A stretch of DNA of 64,000 nt, from assembly GCA_035998445.1 (NCBI GenBank), contig DASYHQ010000041.1, forward strand, positions 1 through 64,000, read 5' to 3'. The notes under the pieces are model-generated. The model was not told the origin of the DNA and made no database searches. It saw only the letters and a program-made list of their open reading frames with translations. The stretch's first letter is position 1, and each line of letters starts with the position of its first letter. This document shows, in pieces, positions 50,725 to 60,022 of the stretch. A program made the translations under genes and the position numbers. Source of the DNA: Tepidisphaeraceae bacterium (GTDB lineage: Bacteria > Planctomycetota > Phycisphaerae > Tepidisphaerales > Tepidisphaeraceae).

Positions 50725-51984
50725 GTGCGCGGTGTGGCCGTGGCGGAATTGAACACTGCACCTGCGACTGACGAAAAGGCCGGTGGCGATGCGCCACGGG
50801 CCGAGCCGGAGCACGTGAAAAAGCGCCGCACGCGCCGCCAGACGTTGCTGGGCCTGCTTGGCATCGTGATCGTGCTGCTCATCGTTGCGCGGCTGCTGTT
50901 GCCGAGCGGTGTGCGGTGGTACGTGAACCGCGTGCTCGATCAGGACCCGATCTACAAGGGCCGCATCGGCGACATCAAGATCGCGCTATGGCGTGGCGCC
51001 TACTCCATCAACGACATCCGCATGAACCAGGTGATCGGCAGCGTGCCCGCGCCGCTCTTCTCGGCCAAGCGGCTCGACCTGGCGTTGGAATGGCGCGCGC
51101 TGCTGGAGGGGAAGGTGGCGGGGAAGGTGTCGGTCTACGAACCGGAGATCACCTTCGTCGACTCCGAAGACCCCGCCAGCGACCAGACCGGTGCCGGTGG
51201 GCCATGGCTGCAAATCTTGAGTGAGCTGTTCCCGTTCGACATCAACAGCGCCACCGTCGTCAACGGCACCGTGAACTTCCGCGCGACCGACACCGACCCG
51301 CCCGTCGACGTGCAGCTGACCGAGCTGAACGTGCAGGTGGACAACCTCACCAACGTCCACGACGAGGTCCGCCGACTCGTCTCCACCGTCACCGCGACCG
51401 GGCTGGCGATGGGGCACGCGAAGATCGACTTCCAGACGGAGTTTGACCCGTTCTCGTACAACCCGACGTTCAAGATGGGTCTGAAGATGCTCGGGCTGGA
51501 CGTCACTAAGACCAACGACCTCGCCAAGGCGTACGGGCAGTTCGACTTCGAACACGGCTGGTTCGACCTCGTCGTCGAGATCGACGCCAAGGAAGGCCAG
51601 CTCGAGGGGTACGTGAAGCCGCTGTTCCGCAATTTGAAGATTTTCACGCTGAAAGAGGTCGGCGAGAAGGACATCTTCGCGCTGTTTTGGGAAGCGATGC
51701 TCGGGACGGTGTCGGAGGTGATCGAGAACCAGCCGCGCGACCAGCTGGCGACGTTCATCCCCGTCAGCGGCAATTTCAGCGGGCCGGACACCGACCTGCT
51801 CGCCACTTTACTGAACGTGCTGCGCAACGCGTTCATCCGCGCCTACCTGCCGCGGCTGGAGGGCCAGACGCCGGCGGGGCAGGGCATGCAGTTCGGGCGC
51901 GGGTCGCCGGAAGACCCCCTGGCGCCCGCCCCCGGCGGGGCCGGCGCGGCCCGCGGCGCGGATGACGCGAAGGCGAACGAATAG
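50725..51984 (+). CDS. DUF748/AsmA-like membrane-anchored protein
   Basis: A 419-residue protein. One N-terminal membrane segment (LLGLLGIVIVLLIVARLLLP, near 41-60) precedes a long beta-rich periplasmic part: IKIALWRGAYSINDIRMNQV, LFSAKRLDLALEWRALLEGK, EITFVDSE, VNGTVNFRATDTDPPVDVQL and AYGQFDFEHGWFDLVVEIDA. This is the DUF748 pattern of the AsmA superfamily, linked to envelope lipid transport. The start is uncertain among GTG codons at 50725-50740. It may be in operon with the haemoglobin gene six bases downstream. Confidence 0.82.
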   Translation: MRGVAVAELNTAPATDEKAGGDAPRAEPEHVKKRRTRRQTLLGLLGIVIVLLIVARLLLPSGVRWYVNRVLDQDPIYKGRIGDIKIALWRGAYSINDIRMNQVIGSVPAPLFSAKRLDLALEWRALLEGKVAGKVSVYEPEITFVDSEDPASDQTGAGGPWLQILSELFPFDINSATVVNGTVNFRATDTDPPVDVQLTELNVQVDNLTNVHDEVRRLVSTVTATGLAMGHAKIDFQTEFDPFSYNPTFKMGLKMLGLDVTKTNDLAKAYGQFDFEHGWFDLVVEIDAKEGQLEGYVKPLFRNLKIFTLKEVGEKDIFALFWEAMLGTVSEVIENQPRDQLATFIPVSGNFSGPDTDLLATLLNVLRNAFIRAYLPRLEGQTPAGQGMQFGRGSPEDPLAPAPGGAGAARGADDAKANE

Positions 51985-51990
51985 GAACTT

Positions 51991-52611
51991 ATGAACATGA
52001 CGACCCGATGGACATCAATCGTGACGATCGCGCTGCTGAGCGCAGCAACGCTTCAGGGCTGCGCCAGCCAGGAGAAGGAAGACGACAGCTTCCACACCTC
52101 CGGCAGCCGTGAGGCCGACCAGCGCGCCGAACAGCGCATCACCAAAGATCAGCAGCTGAAGGGCGGCGAGGAGGGCGCGCTCAGCGAAGAGGCCAAGACG
52201 CTCTATGGGCGCCTTGGCGGTGAAGAGGGCGTGACGCGCATCGTCGATGACTTCATCGACCGCGCGCTGGCCGACCCGCGCGTCAACTGGGCGCGCAAGG
52301 GCGTCACGCGCGGCGGGCTGCTGGGCATCGGCGACAAGTCCGTCGAGTGGGAGGCCTCGCCGCAGAACGTTGCGACATTGAAACGCCACATGGCGCAGTT
52401 CGTCGGCCTGGCCACCGGTGGGCCGGCGGTGTACGAGGGGAAGGACATCAGGGCCAGTCACGCCGGCATGAAGATCACCAATGCCGAGTTTGACGCAACG
52501 ATCGGCGATCTGAAGGCCACCCTCGATGCACTGCAGGTGCCCGCGGACGAACAGAAGGAACTGCTCTCGATCATCGAAAGCACGCGACCACAGATCGCGG
52601 AAGAGCGGTAG
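51991..52611 (+). CDS. Exported truncated haemoglobin (group I-like) lipoprotein
   Basis: A 206-residue protein. The signal peptide ends in a lipobox (SAATLQGC near residue 24), then an acidic linker. A group I truncated globin follows: LYGRLGGEEGVTRIVDDFID, LKRHMAQFVGLATGGPAVYE and IRASHAGMKITNAEFDATIG, where the His of SHAGMKI is the expected proximal haem ligand. Truncated globins are normally cytoplasmic, so export to the envelope is notable. It directly follows the DUF748 gene. Confidence 0.88.
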   Translation: MNMTTRWTSIVTIALLSAATLQGCASQEKEDDSFHTSGSREADQRAEQRITKDQQLKGGEEGALSEEAKTLYGRLGGEEGVTRIVDDFIDRALADPRVNWARKGVTRGGLLGIGDKSVEWEASPQNVATLKRHMAQFVGLATGGPAVYEGKDIRASHAGMKITNAEFDATIGDLKATLDALQVPADEQKELLSIIESTRPQIAEER

Positions 52612-52644
52612 GGCACTCCACTTTCACCCGAAGCGTTCCCCGTT

Positions 52645-52702
52645 TAGCCGCGGGCTTGCCCGCGTTCGACGAACGAATCGATCGCGGGCAAGCCCGCGGC
52701 TA
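52645..52702. repeat. PR5 palindrome, variant copy
   Basis: TAGCCGCGGGCTTGCCCGCG pairs with CGCGGGCAAGCCCGCGGCTA. Compared with other copies CCCGGGC has become CGCGGGC in both arms, so the stem is preserved. Confidence 0.88.
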
Positions 52703-52893
52703 AAACGAGAAGACTCATCCTTTGATCGAACGGTATATCCTGCGCAGGTTATCGGATAATCGTTGCGTTGGTCGTTGCGCGCAGACATGAAGGACCGAAA
52801 AGGGGAATTTAGCATCTACTAGGCGGAATTAGCTTAAAATCTGCGAAAGTTGCCCATCCGCAAAATCGGCTACGCGTCCTATGTTGGCACGTG

Positions 52894-54144
52894 ATGGGTG
52901 GCGGTCGTTTGCTCAACTTCAACAAGGCGGCGCACTGCCGGCGATTCATGTTGCTGGCGTTGTCGCTGTTCACCGCGGCGCCGATCGCCAGCGCGCACGA
53001 GATGGACGCCTTCAGCACGCCTGCGGTGCGAACGGGGGAAGCCGAGCCGCAGTTCGTCGACCTCGGGCCGATGCTGGACGCGTGGATGTACCGCGTGCTG
53101 GAGACGGCCGTCGCGAAGGTGAACGAACCGCTGCGACCACTGGTGGAGGCCGGCAACGATCCGGCGCGACTGGCGATGCTGCAACGGCCGGACGAGGTGG
53201 TGAAGTCCGTTACCGCTGCGCTGCCGCGATCGATTGAGTTGATCAATTCGATCGAGCGAACGGTCGCCTCGAAGCGACTGCAGGCGCGGTTCCCGGGGCA
53301 GATCGTGGCGTTTCGAGCCGGTGGGCCAGGCGTCTACCGCAGCGCGTTTCCGTGGCCGGACCTGCGCAGCATCACGCACAACGTGCTCAGCTCGACGATG
53401 CTGGTCCACGGCGTCTACATCGGCGCCGATAAGGTTGGGCACTTCACCGACGTGGGCGTCGGCTACTACTGGACTTATAAAAAGGCCCTGCGCGAGGGCG
53501 CGACCGAGATGGGCGCGATTCAGCTTGCCGTCGCCAGCGGCACGGACGGCATGTTCTCGGAAGGGGGCCTGCTCGGCCTGGCCGCCACGGGGGCCTACAG
53601 CAACGCCGACCTTGCGGCCAACTTCGCGGGAATGTTGTTCTACGTAAACCTGACCGAAGCGATCGAGGTGAACGGCCAGCGCCACAAACCGCTGATGGTG
53701 CGCGATGGACCGTACTGGCGGCTCGCCGATCACGTGCGGCCCGGCACGCCACTGTTGCGGCCGTTCGTTACCGATCATTGGGATGAGGCGCTGAACCCCA
53801 ACCTGCTCGACCGAGCCCTGCGGCCCGCGATCTTGCGCGCGGTGCAGGCGCGGGCCGAGGGCATCCTGCGCCGCTATGCCGATGAGGACGGAGAGCCGCG
53901 ATCGTACACGTACTTCGCCCGGCGGCAGTACGAGCTGAGCAGCTACTTCGGCATCGACTACGGCCACGAGGGTGGTCCCGCGGAGCTGATCGGCATGGCT
54001 GAGGCCGCGCTCGCCGTAGAGCCGGGGCCGGCGATCGTGGAGATGGCGCCGCCGCCGCAGGAGGCGGCGGTAGTTGAAGTCACTAAGCGCGCGGATCGCG
54101 TGAAATCGAAGCCGACACGCATCGCATCCCATCGCCTGCGGTAA
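52894..54144 (+). CDS. Exported protein of unknown function
   Basis: A 416-residue protein with a signal peptide (CRRFMLLALSLFTAAPIASA) and a mostly helical body: SKRLQARFPGQIVAFRAGGP, LVHGVYIGADKVGHFTDVGV and GYYWTYKKALREGATEMGAI, then GLLGLAATGAYSNADLAANF with small-residue stretches and RPGTPLLRPFVTDHWDEALN. KVGHF and the following aromatic-rich GVGYYW resemble membrane-surface or lipid-handling proteins, but I recognise no family. The C-terminal 50 residues are low-complexity and basic. Confidence 0.7.
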   Translation: MGGGRLLNFNKAAHCRRFMLLALSLFTAAPIASAHEMDAFSTPAVRTGEAEPQFVDLGPMLDAWMYRVLETAVAKVNEPLRPLVEAGNDPARLAMLQRPDEVVKSVTAALPRSIELINSIERTVASKRLQARFPGQIVAFRAGGPGVYRSAFPWPDLRSITHNVLSSTMLVHGVYIGADKVGHFTDVGVGYYWTYKKALREGATEMGAIQLAVASGTDGMFSEGGLLGLAATGAYSNADLAANFAGMLFYVNLTEAIEVNGQRHKPLMVRDGPYWRLADHVRPGTPLLRPFVTDHWDEALNPNLLDRALRPAILRAVQARAEGILRRYADEDGEPRSYTYFARRQYELSSYFGIDYGHEGGPAELIGMAEAALAVEPGPAIVEMAPPPQEAAVVEVTKRADRVKSKPTRIASHRLR

Positions 54145-54150
54145 CGTACG

Positions 54151-54288
54151 CCGTGGCATCGGCGTCTCGCCCATGCGTGTTTGGTGCCGGAAGATTTTCT
54201 TAGCGGGGATCTGTCTGGTCAGCGCGGTCCACCACTAAAAGCATCGCTCGTACTATCCACGGGCATGGGCCAGACGCCATTGCCACGT
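54151..54288. repeat. PR3 element, diverged copy
   Basis: CGTGGCATCGGCGTCTCGCC pairs imperfectly with GGGCCAGACGCCATTGCCAC. Mismatches in both arms suggest decay. Confidence 0.78.
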
Positions 54289-54343
54289 GGAGAGCGGCCT
54301 TGTCGTGCACTTGTTTTTCCCGCCAACGCCTTAGCGGTCGTCT

Positions 54344-54499
54344 TTAACGTAAGTTGCTCGTCTGCTTGCCCGTGGCGGCTTTGTTGGCGGGGGTGGAGGG
54401 GACGTCGGGGCGGGTCTTTCCCTTGCTAGGACCGGCGCTGTTCTGCTTCTGACGGCTGTCCTCTTCGCTCACTCGGTTGCGTAGCTTCTTCTTGGCCAT
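54344..54499 (-). CDS. Small basic disordered protein (51 aa)
   Basis: MAKKKLRNRVSEEDSRQKQN starts a lysine/arginine/serine-rich peptide ending ATGKQTSNLR. AAGGAG precedes the ATG at good spacing, which supports a real gene. There is no membrane segment or known domain. A nucleoid- or RNA-associated role is only a guess. It is followed by a PR3 element. Confidence 0.6.
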   Translation of the reverse strand: MAKKKLRNRVSEEDSRQKQNSAGPSKGKTRPDVPSTPANKAATGKQTSNLR

Positions 54500-54564
54500 G
54501 GCGTGCTCCTTTTGATTTGTTTATCCGTTCGTCCATCCACCCAATCCGTCGGCGCGGAGGGGAA

Positions 54565-54798
54565 CTAGTGCTTGTCCTGCCCCGGTTGCGCACCGGCGTT
54601 GTCGGCGTCCTTGCCGAAGATGCGCTTGCGGTCTTCCGTCACGTCGCCGCGCGTCACGGCGTCACCGGCGCGCATCACGGTCTCGGCGTCCGGGATGCCG
54701 GCCCCGGCACCACCGCCGCTGTCGACGTCGTTCGACCCACCGCCACCAGCGCCGATCTGGCCGAGGTTCTCGTCGATGCGTTCGCGTTGTTCCGCCAT
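54565..54798 (-). CDS. Small acidic glycine-rich protein (77 aa)
   Basis: It starts MAEQRERIDENLGQIGAGGG and ends RIFGKDADNAGAQPGQDKH. GGAGG lies six bases before the ATG at 54798, which decides the start. The composition is typical of disordered planctomycete small proteins. It is upstream of the 51-residue gene on the same strand, 65 bases apart. Confidence 0.6.
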   Translation of the reverse strand: MAEQRERIDENLGQIGAGGGGSNDVDSGGGAGAGIPDAETVMRAGDAVTRGDVTEDRKRIFGKDADNAGAQPGQDKH

Positions 54799-55290
54799 GT
54801 TGTCCTCCATCTCGTGCAAAGATGACCCGGCGCCAGCGACCGACGCGCCGCAATGGCAACCGCGGGCGCTCGCGACGCGAACGCGTGGGTCATGGGGTGC
54901 TGCAGATGCAAACCGCGGTCCGCCGGAGGGCCCGGTAACATGCCATTTTTGACTCCCGCGAAGGGATGGGTCGTTATCCGGACCCACTGCACGCTAGATT
55001 TTCACGAATTTAGTCAGCCGGCGCACGGCCGATGGCCCGCGCCGACCGATGACAGAGAGGTGCAGGCCGACACATCTGTTCGGTTGCCATGGTCTGCATT
55101 GGTGCGTTTTCGATACCGCTGTGGTTTTGGAACGCCGTGGTATGATTGACCGCGTCACCCGGGGATGACGGGCTTCAATACGAACGGGAACTAGAGACTT
55201 CTCAAGCGAAAGCACGCTGCGTGCGCGATGCGGTCACCTGCGTCAGGTGGACCGTGGCGGGCGGCGTGCGGGTCTTGAAAGGGAACGAAC
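54799..55290. other. Divergent spacer, no recognised gene
   Basis: 490 bases between the small minus-strand gene and the metallopeptidase-like gene. No repeat family or RNA was recognised. GGTATGATTGACC near 55139 may hold a -10-like TATGAT (55141-55146), and GAAAGGGAACGAAC precedes the GTG at 55291. Confidence 0.4.
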
Positions 55291-57273
55291 GTGGGCGATC
55301 AATGGTCCGAAGCGCTGGAACGGCGCACGCTGCTCTCGGTGGCGTTTCAGTTTGATTACTCGCTCGACAGCGCCGGCTTCTTCACCGACGCCGCGCGCCG
55401 CGGCGCGCTGGAAGCCGCCGCCAAGTCGATCACGTCGCGCTTGTCCGACTCCTTGACCGGCATCACGCCGACCGGCAGCAACGCGTGGTTGCTGGCCGGC
55501 TACCACCCGGAAACGGGGGGCGTCTACCAGATCGACAACGTCACCGTGCCGGTCGACCGGATCATCGTCTACGTCGGCTCGCGCGACCTGCCCGGCACCA
55601 CGCTGGCGGTCAGTGGTCCCAACGGGTGGTCGGCCACCGGGGACCCTGCCTGGTACGACACCGTCCATAAGCGCGGGCAGGACGACCCGTCGACCGATTT
55701 CGCGCCGGCCAGTGGCACGATCGCGTTCGACAACGGCACCAACTGGTTCTTCGGTGAGACGACGGTCGGCCTGACGACCGACCAGTTCGACTTCTACTCC
55801 GTGGCCGCCCACGAACTCGGTCACGTGCTGGGCGTTGCAGCCAGCGATGCCTGGTGGAACCAAACCGCCGAGCGCACGTTCAACGGCCCGAAATCGGTGG
55901 CGGCGTACGGGGCGCCCGTGCCGCTGGACGACGAACGGTCACATTGGGAGAACGGCCTGCTCTTCAAGGGCAACGAAACATCGCTCGACCCGACCATCGC
56001 CACCGGCCGACGCAAGGAATACACCGGGCTCGACTTCGCGGGGCTCGACGATATCGGTTGGAGCGTCACCGAAGCGCCGCCCGCGCCACAGCCGCAACCG
56101 ACCGTCGGTTCCATCGCGAGCGTGTCGCTTATCGACGCGAAGACCGACAAGGTCGTCGCGACGCTTGCCGACCAGCAGACGATCAGCCAGGCGACGTTCC
56201 CCGGCGGGCTCACGCTGCGCGCCGACACGACGGGCCGCATCGGCAGCGTTCTGTTCGCGGTCGACGGCAAGGTGGTGCGCGTCGAGGGTTACGCGCCCTA
56301 CACGATCGCTGGTGACGCCGGGACCGACTTTTACGCGTGGGACGTGGCCCCGGGCACCCACACCCTCACCGTTGCCCCATTCGCGGGTCCCAACGCTACG
56401 GGCGAGGCGGGCGCCGTGCGGACGATCACGTTCACGATCAACCCACCGCCCGCGTCGACCGGCATCTCCGCGACGCAGCGCATCAACGCCACGAGCAAGC
56501 CGATCACGGTCGCCGACGGTCGGATCTTCACTGCGGCCGAGGGGTTCATCGGTGGCACGGAATCGACCGGCGCCGCCGACTACGCCGACACGATCGACGA
56601 TGCGCTCTTCTACACGCGCCGTTACGGCCGCGACTTCGCGTTCAACCGCGCGGTGCCCAACGGCAACTACACGGTCCAGCTGTACTTCGTCGATCCGGTC
56701 TACTCCGCCAAGGGCGGTCGCGTCTTCGACGTGCTGGCCGAGGGCGTCACGGCGCTGGCGAACTTCGACATCGTGGCGGCCGGTGGGGCGAAGCGCGGCA
56801 TCGTGGTGAACGTGCCGGTGACCGTGGTCGACGGGCAACTGTCGCTGCGCTTCCTGGCCAAGCGCGACAACGCGATCATCAGCGCGATCGGCATCGCGCC
56901 GCGCATCGAGGCCGAGTCCGCGACCCGCGTGGGGGCGCAACCGAGCACTCAGTGGGCCGGCTATACCGGCGCAGGCTACGTCGATTACGGCGCTGCCAAG
57001 GGTGAATACCTGGAGTTCAACGCGACCAGCGCGTCGGCTGGCAAGTATCGGCTGGTCATCCGCTACGCCAACGGCGGCACGAGCGATCGGCCGTTGGAAC
57101 TGCGCGTCAACGGCACCGTCGTCACACCAACGCTGTCGTTCAAGTCGACCGGCGGCTGGTCGACCTGGGCCACGACCGAGATCATCGTCGACCTGCTGGC
57201 CGGTGACAACGCGATCCGCCTGACCAGCATCGGCGCCAGTGGGGCGAACGTCGACTCGCTTCTGGTCGCCTGA
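55291..57273 (+). CDS. Exported metallopeptidase-like protein with malectin and CBM6/35-like domains
   Basis: A 660-residue protein. It starts with LEPR-XLL-like EALERRTLLSV, a planctomycete export/anchor motif. A metzincin-like domain follows with AAHELGHVLGVAAS near residue 172, where the third zinc histidine of HExxHxxGxxH is replaced. An Ig-like linker spans about 270-390. A malectin-like domain follows (RINATSKPITVADGRIFTAA, near 396), and a C-terminal carbohydrate-binding module (IEAESATRVGAQPSTQWAGY to ANVDSLLVA, about 540-660). Probably a surface enzyme acting on or bound to polysaccharide. The GTG start is supported by homology to the motif. Confidence 0.82.
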   Translation: MGDQWSEALERRTLLSVAFQFDYSLDSAGFFTDAARRGALEAAAKSITSRLSDSLTGITPTGSNAWLLAGYHPETGGVYQIDNVTVPVDRIIVYVGSRDLPGTTLAVSGPNGWSATGDPAWYDTVHKRGQDDPSTDFAPASGTIAFDNGTNWFFGETTVGLTTDQFDFYSVAAHELGHVLGVAASDAWWNQTAERTFNGPKSVAAYGAPVPLDDERSHWENGLLFKGNETSLDPTIATGRRKEYTGLDFAGLDDIGWSVTEAPPAPQPQPTVGSIASVSLIDAKTDKVVATLADQQTISQATFPGGLTLRADTTGRIGSVLFAVDGKVVRVEGYAPYTIAGDAGTDFYAWDVAPGTHTLTVAPFAGPNATGEAGAVRTITFTINPPPASTGISATQRINATSKPITVADGRIFTAAEGFIGGTESTGAADYADTIDDALFYTRRYGRDFAFNRAVPNGNYTVQLYFVDPVYSAKGGRVFDVLAEGVTALANFDIVAAGGAKRGIVVNVPVTVVDGQLSLRFLAKRDNAIISAIGIAPRIEAESATRVGAQPSTQWAGYTGAGYVDYGAAKGEYLEFNATSASAGKYRLVIRYANGGTSDRPLELRVNGTVVTPTLSFKSTGGWSTWATTEIIVDLLAGDNAIRLTSIGASGANVDSLLVA

Positions 57274-57618
57274 TCAACTGCACTTGTTTCATGCAACTGG
57301 AGCGACTCAACTTCAGAGCGACTGCCGGCCTCATCTATAGAACGGGTAGCTAGCCCTTGGTAACGGCTGCAGTGTCGAGTCAATACAACAGTTGTACATA
57401 CATTTTATGAAGGTCTCATAACCACTGTTGACACAAGGCTCTACCGGCACGGACGGAAAATATTGAATCTTCCTCCTCGTTGGCCACGATAAGTGTCTGG
57501 AACTGCAACTGAAAACGTGCGGTTTGTCGCGCAGCGTGAAAATAATTCGTGTATAGTCTCGCTGACACGCCAGCGCTCAGTGGGTGAGACTGTTGCTTAG
57601 TCGATTAAGGAAAATCAT
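57274..57618. other. AT-richer leader region of ugd
   Basis: 345 bases with TTGACA at 57428-57433 and TATAGT at 57552-57557, which are not at a standard spacing from each other, so no single promoter can be called. No gene or PR repeat was recognised. Confidence 0.4.
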
Positions 57619-58974
57619 ATGGACGTAACGATCATTGGCTGCGGCTACGTGGGCCTCGTGACCGGTGTTTGCCTCGCAAGCATTGGCCACAACGTACGTG
57701 GGGTCGAAAAGGACAAGCGGAAGCTCAAGGCGCTTCAGGACGGGCACTGCCCGATCTTCGAGCCCGGCCTGCAGGAGCTGATGCAGGAGAACTACGCCAG
57801 CGGGCAAATCCAGTTCACCGACAACGTGAAGGAAGCGGTGAAGGACGCCGAGGTGGTGTTCCTGTGCGTCGGTACCCCACCGAAGGATGACGGCACGGTC
57901 GACATGTCGTTCCTGGAAGGGGCCGGCAAGGAGGTCTGCGACGCGCTGGCCGAGCACAACAACGAGTACTTGGTCACGATCATCGTCAAGAGCACGGTGC
58001 CGGCCGGTACGAACCGCAAGCTGTACAACTTCCTCAAGAGCCAGACGAAGGCGTACGTCTCGGTCGTCAGCAACCCCGAGTTCCTGAAGGAAGGCACCGC
58101 CGTTCAGGACTGCCTGAACCCCGACCGCATCGTGGTGGGCGGCGAGAGCCCCGAGTCGTTCCGCATGATGCGCCGGTTGTACGACCCGCTCATCAAGCGT
58201 GAAGAGAACTTCATGACGATGAACTGGGAGTCGGCCGAGCTGACCAAGTACGCCGCCAACAGCATGCTCGCCGCCCGCATCTCGTTCATGAACGAGCTGA
58301 CGGTGCTGTGTGAGTTCTACGGCGCCGACGTGGAAGACATCCGCAAGGGCATCGGTTCGGACAGCCGCATTGGGCCGGCGTTCCTGCGTGCCGGCTGTGG
58401 CTACGGCGGCAGCTGCTTCCCGAAGGACGTCGCCGCGATGGAACACATTGCCAAGTCGGCCGGTCACGAGTCGCTGTTCGTGCACGCGATTCAGACGGTC
58501 AACAAGAACCAGAAGAAGCGCTTCGCCGAGAAGATCGTGCAGAAGCTGGGTCGCCCGATCGAGGGCGCCACGATCGCGGTGTGGGGTCTGGCCTTCAAGG
58601 CCGACACCGACGACATTCGTGAGTCGGCCAGCATCGACGTGATCGAGTACCTGCTCGAGAAGGGCGCCCACGTGCGAGCGCATGACTACAAGGGCATGGA
58701 GCACATGAAGGAGCTGTTCAAGGGGACCGAGGTCGAGTGGTCGCAGGACCCCGTGACGGCCGCCGCCGGCGCCGACGCCGTCGCGCTGCTGACCGATTGG
58801 CCGCAGTACACCACGCTGCCGTTCCGCAAGATCGCGGCGACCATGAACCAGCCGATCATCTTCGACGGCCGCAACTGCCTCAACCGCGAAGTGATGCGCG
58901 AGACCGGCTTCCAGTACTACCCCATGGGCCGTCCCGCCGTCGAGAACGCGCTTCGGTTGAAGAACCGGGTGTAA
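57619..58974 (+). CDS. ugd: UDP-glucose 6-dehydrogenase
   Basis: A 451-residue enzyme that oxidises UDP-glucose to UDP-glucuronate with two NAD+. Rossmann motif IIGCGYVGLVTG (5-16), VFLCVGTPPK (80-89), SNPEFLKEGTAVQDCLNPDR (151-170) and the active site GYGGSCFPKD with Cys266. The C-terminal UDP-binding domain has WGLAFKADTDDIRESASIDV. UDP-glucuronate would feed surface-glycan synthesis elsewhere in the window (inference). A strong terminator follows. Confidence 0.96.
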   Translation: MDVTIIGCGYVGLVTGVCLASIGHNVRGVEKDKRKLKALQDGHCPIFEPGLQELMQENYASGQIQFTDNVKEAVKDAEVVFLCVGTPPKDDGTVDMSFLEGAGKEVCDALAEHNNEYLVTIIVKSTVPAGTNRKLYNFLKSQTKAYVSVVSNPEFLKEGTAVQDCLNPDRIVVGGESPESFRMMRRLYDPLIKREENFMTMNWESAELTKYAANSMLAARISFMNELTVLCEFYGADVEDIRKGIGSDSRIGPAFLRAGCGYGGSCFPKDVAAMEHIAKSAGHESLFVHAIQTVNKNQKKRFAEKIVQKLGRPIEGATIAVWGLAFKADTDDIRESASIDVIEYLLEKGAHVRAHDYKGMEHMKELFKGTEVEWSQDPVTAAAGADAVALLTDWPQYTTLPFRKIAATMNQPIIFDGRNCLNREVMRETGFQYYPMGRPAVENALRLKNRV

Positions 58975-59000
58975 GTTCGACGACGCATACGTAAACGAGA

Positions 59001-59034
59001 AAGCCCTGCGACCTAGGTCGCAGGGCTTTTTTTG
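59001..59034 (+). terminator. Rho-independent terminator of ugd
   Basis: AAGCCCTGCGAC, loop CTAG region, GTCGCAGGGCTT and a run of seven T. A perfect 12-base stem about 27 bases after the ugd stop. Confidence 0.95.
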
Positions 59035-59068
59035 CGTCACGTTGTGGATGGCACGCCAACGAAAAACG

Positions 59069-59151
59069 TCATCCTGCAGCGCCTGAAACACCTTAGCCTT
59101 CCGGGGCTGTGCCGGGACGGGCTGAGGCGCATCAGGCGTCGCAGAATGACG
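59069..59151. repeat. PR1-like decayed palindrome
   Basis: GTCATCCTGCAGCGCCTG pairs with CAGGCGTCGCAGAATGAC, with AGCCTTCCGGGG and CCGGGACGGGCT inside. Confidence 0.6.
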
Positions 59152-59189
59152 ATGTTGGAGTCAAACGTCCGACGTGAGATCAGCCTGGA

Positions 59190-59723
59190 TTACAGGCGGA
59201 TACCGATGCCGAGCGTGTAGAGCAGCTGACCATCACCGTCGAAGATCTCATCGAGCTCTTCGTCTTCGTCGAAGAAGTACTGGTACTCGACGCGACCGAA
59301 GACGAACACGTCGTTGGTCTCACCGAGGTAGAACTTCACGCCCGCTTCCGGGCCGGCAGCAAAGGTGTCGCTGACGGTGTCGCCGTAGACGTAACCGAAG
59401 TTGACACCGATGAACGGGGCGAATCGACCCAGGTTCAACTGGTAGTCGAGGAACCCGCGCGTCGAGGCGTTGACGTTCGTGCCCGCGCCGACATCGCTGT
59501 AGCCGACCGTCTGACGAACGCCGAGCTCGAAAGAGGGCCCAAGGAAGATGCCGAGGCTCGCCTCACCGTTAAACGAACCGGTCTCGACGTCGTTGTCGCT
59601 CGAACCGTTACCGGCCAGCGTGAACTCCAAGCCACCGTCGCGCGTGTTGTCGGCGGCCATGGCAGGTGCCGTGGCCAACGCCAACGGAAGCGCCAGTGCG
59701 GGTAAGAAGCGTGCGTAACGCAT
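59190..59723 (-). CDS. Outer-membrane beta-barrel protein
   Basis: A 177-residue protein with a signal peptide (FLPALALPLALATAPAMAAD). Alternating amphipathic strands follow: GEASLGIFLGPSFELGVRQT, TRGFLDYQLNLGRFAPFIGV and EAGVKFYLGETNDVFVFGRV, ending in LLYTLGIGIRL, a barrel-type terminal strand without final Phe. It resembles small porin-like OMP_b-brl proteins. GGAG precedes the ATG at 59723. An acidic loop DEDEELDEIFDGDG (near residue 153) could bind calcium (guess). Confidence 0.82.
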   Translation of the reverse strand: MRYARFLPALALPLALATAPAMAADNTRDGGLEFTLAGNGSSDNDVETGSFNGEASLGIFLGPSFELGVRQTVGYSDVGAGTNVNASTRGFLDYQLNLGRFAPFIGVNFGYVYGDTVSDTFAAGPEAGVKFYLGETNDVFVFGRVEYQYFFDEDEELDEIFDGDGQLLYTLGIGIRL

Positions 59724-60022
59724 GTGTTCTCCTTCGCCTCGTAGGCGATAATACGTGTTAACAGCGGATGACACCGACCGTTCGGGTATCCGCCTACCGA
59801 GCACACCTACATCATGGGGGAACTGAGCCCAATTTGACGACGTGCAAAATTTGAAGCTTGTGTGGAATGTTACGCTTGGGTTGTAAGTGTCTTACATCCA
59901 TGCGTTTGCGTTTCAGTAAATTCGCACGCAATCGCCGTTTATGCGGATTCTGCCGTTTGAGCGGGGGCGAATGAATGATCAGATAGCGTAGATGGGGCTG
60001 TTTCCACATATGCCCGGGGCGA
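59724..60022. other. Spacer, no recognised gene
   Basis: About 300 bases, AT-richer at 59830-59990, between the barrel protein (minus) and the lipoprotein relic (plus). A minus-strand frame of 115 codons here is lysine/arginine/proline-rich and lacks family features, so I call none. Confidence 0.4.
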
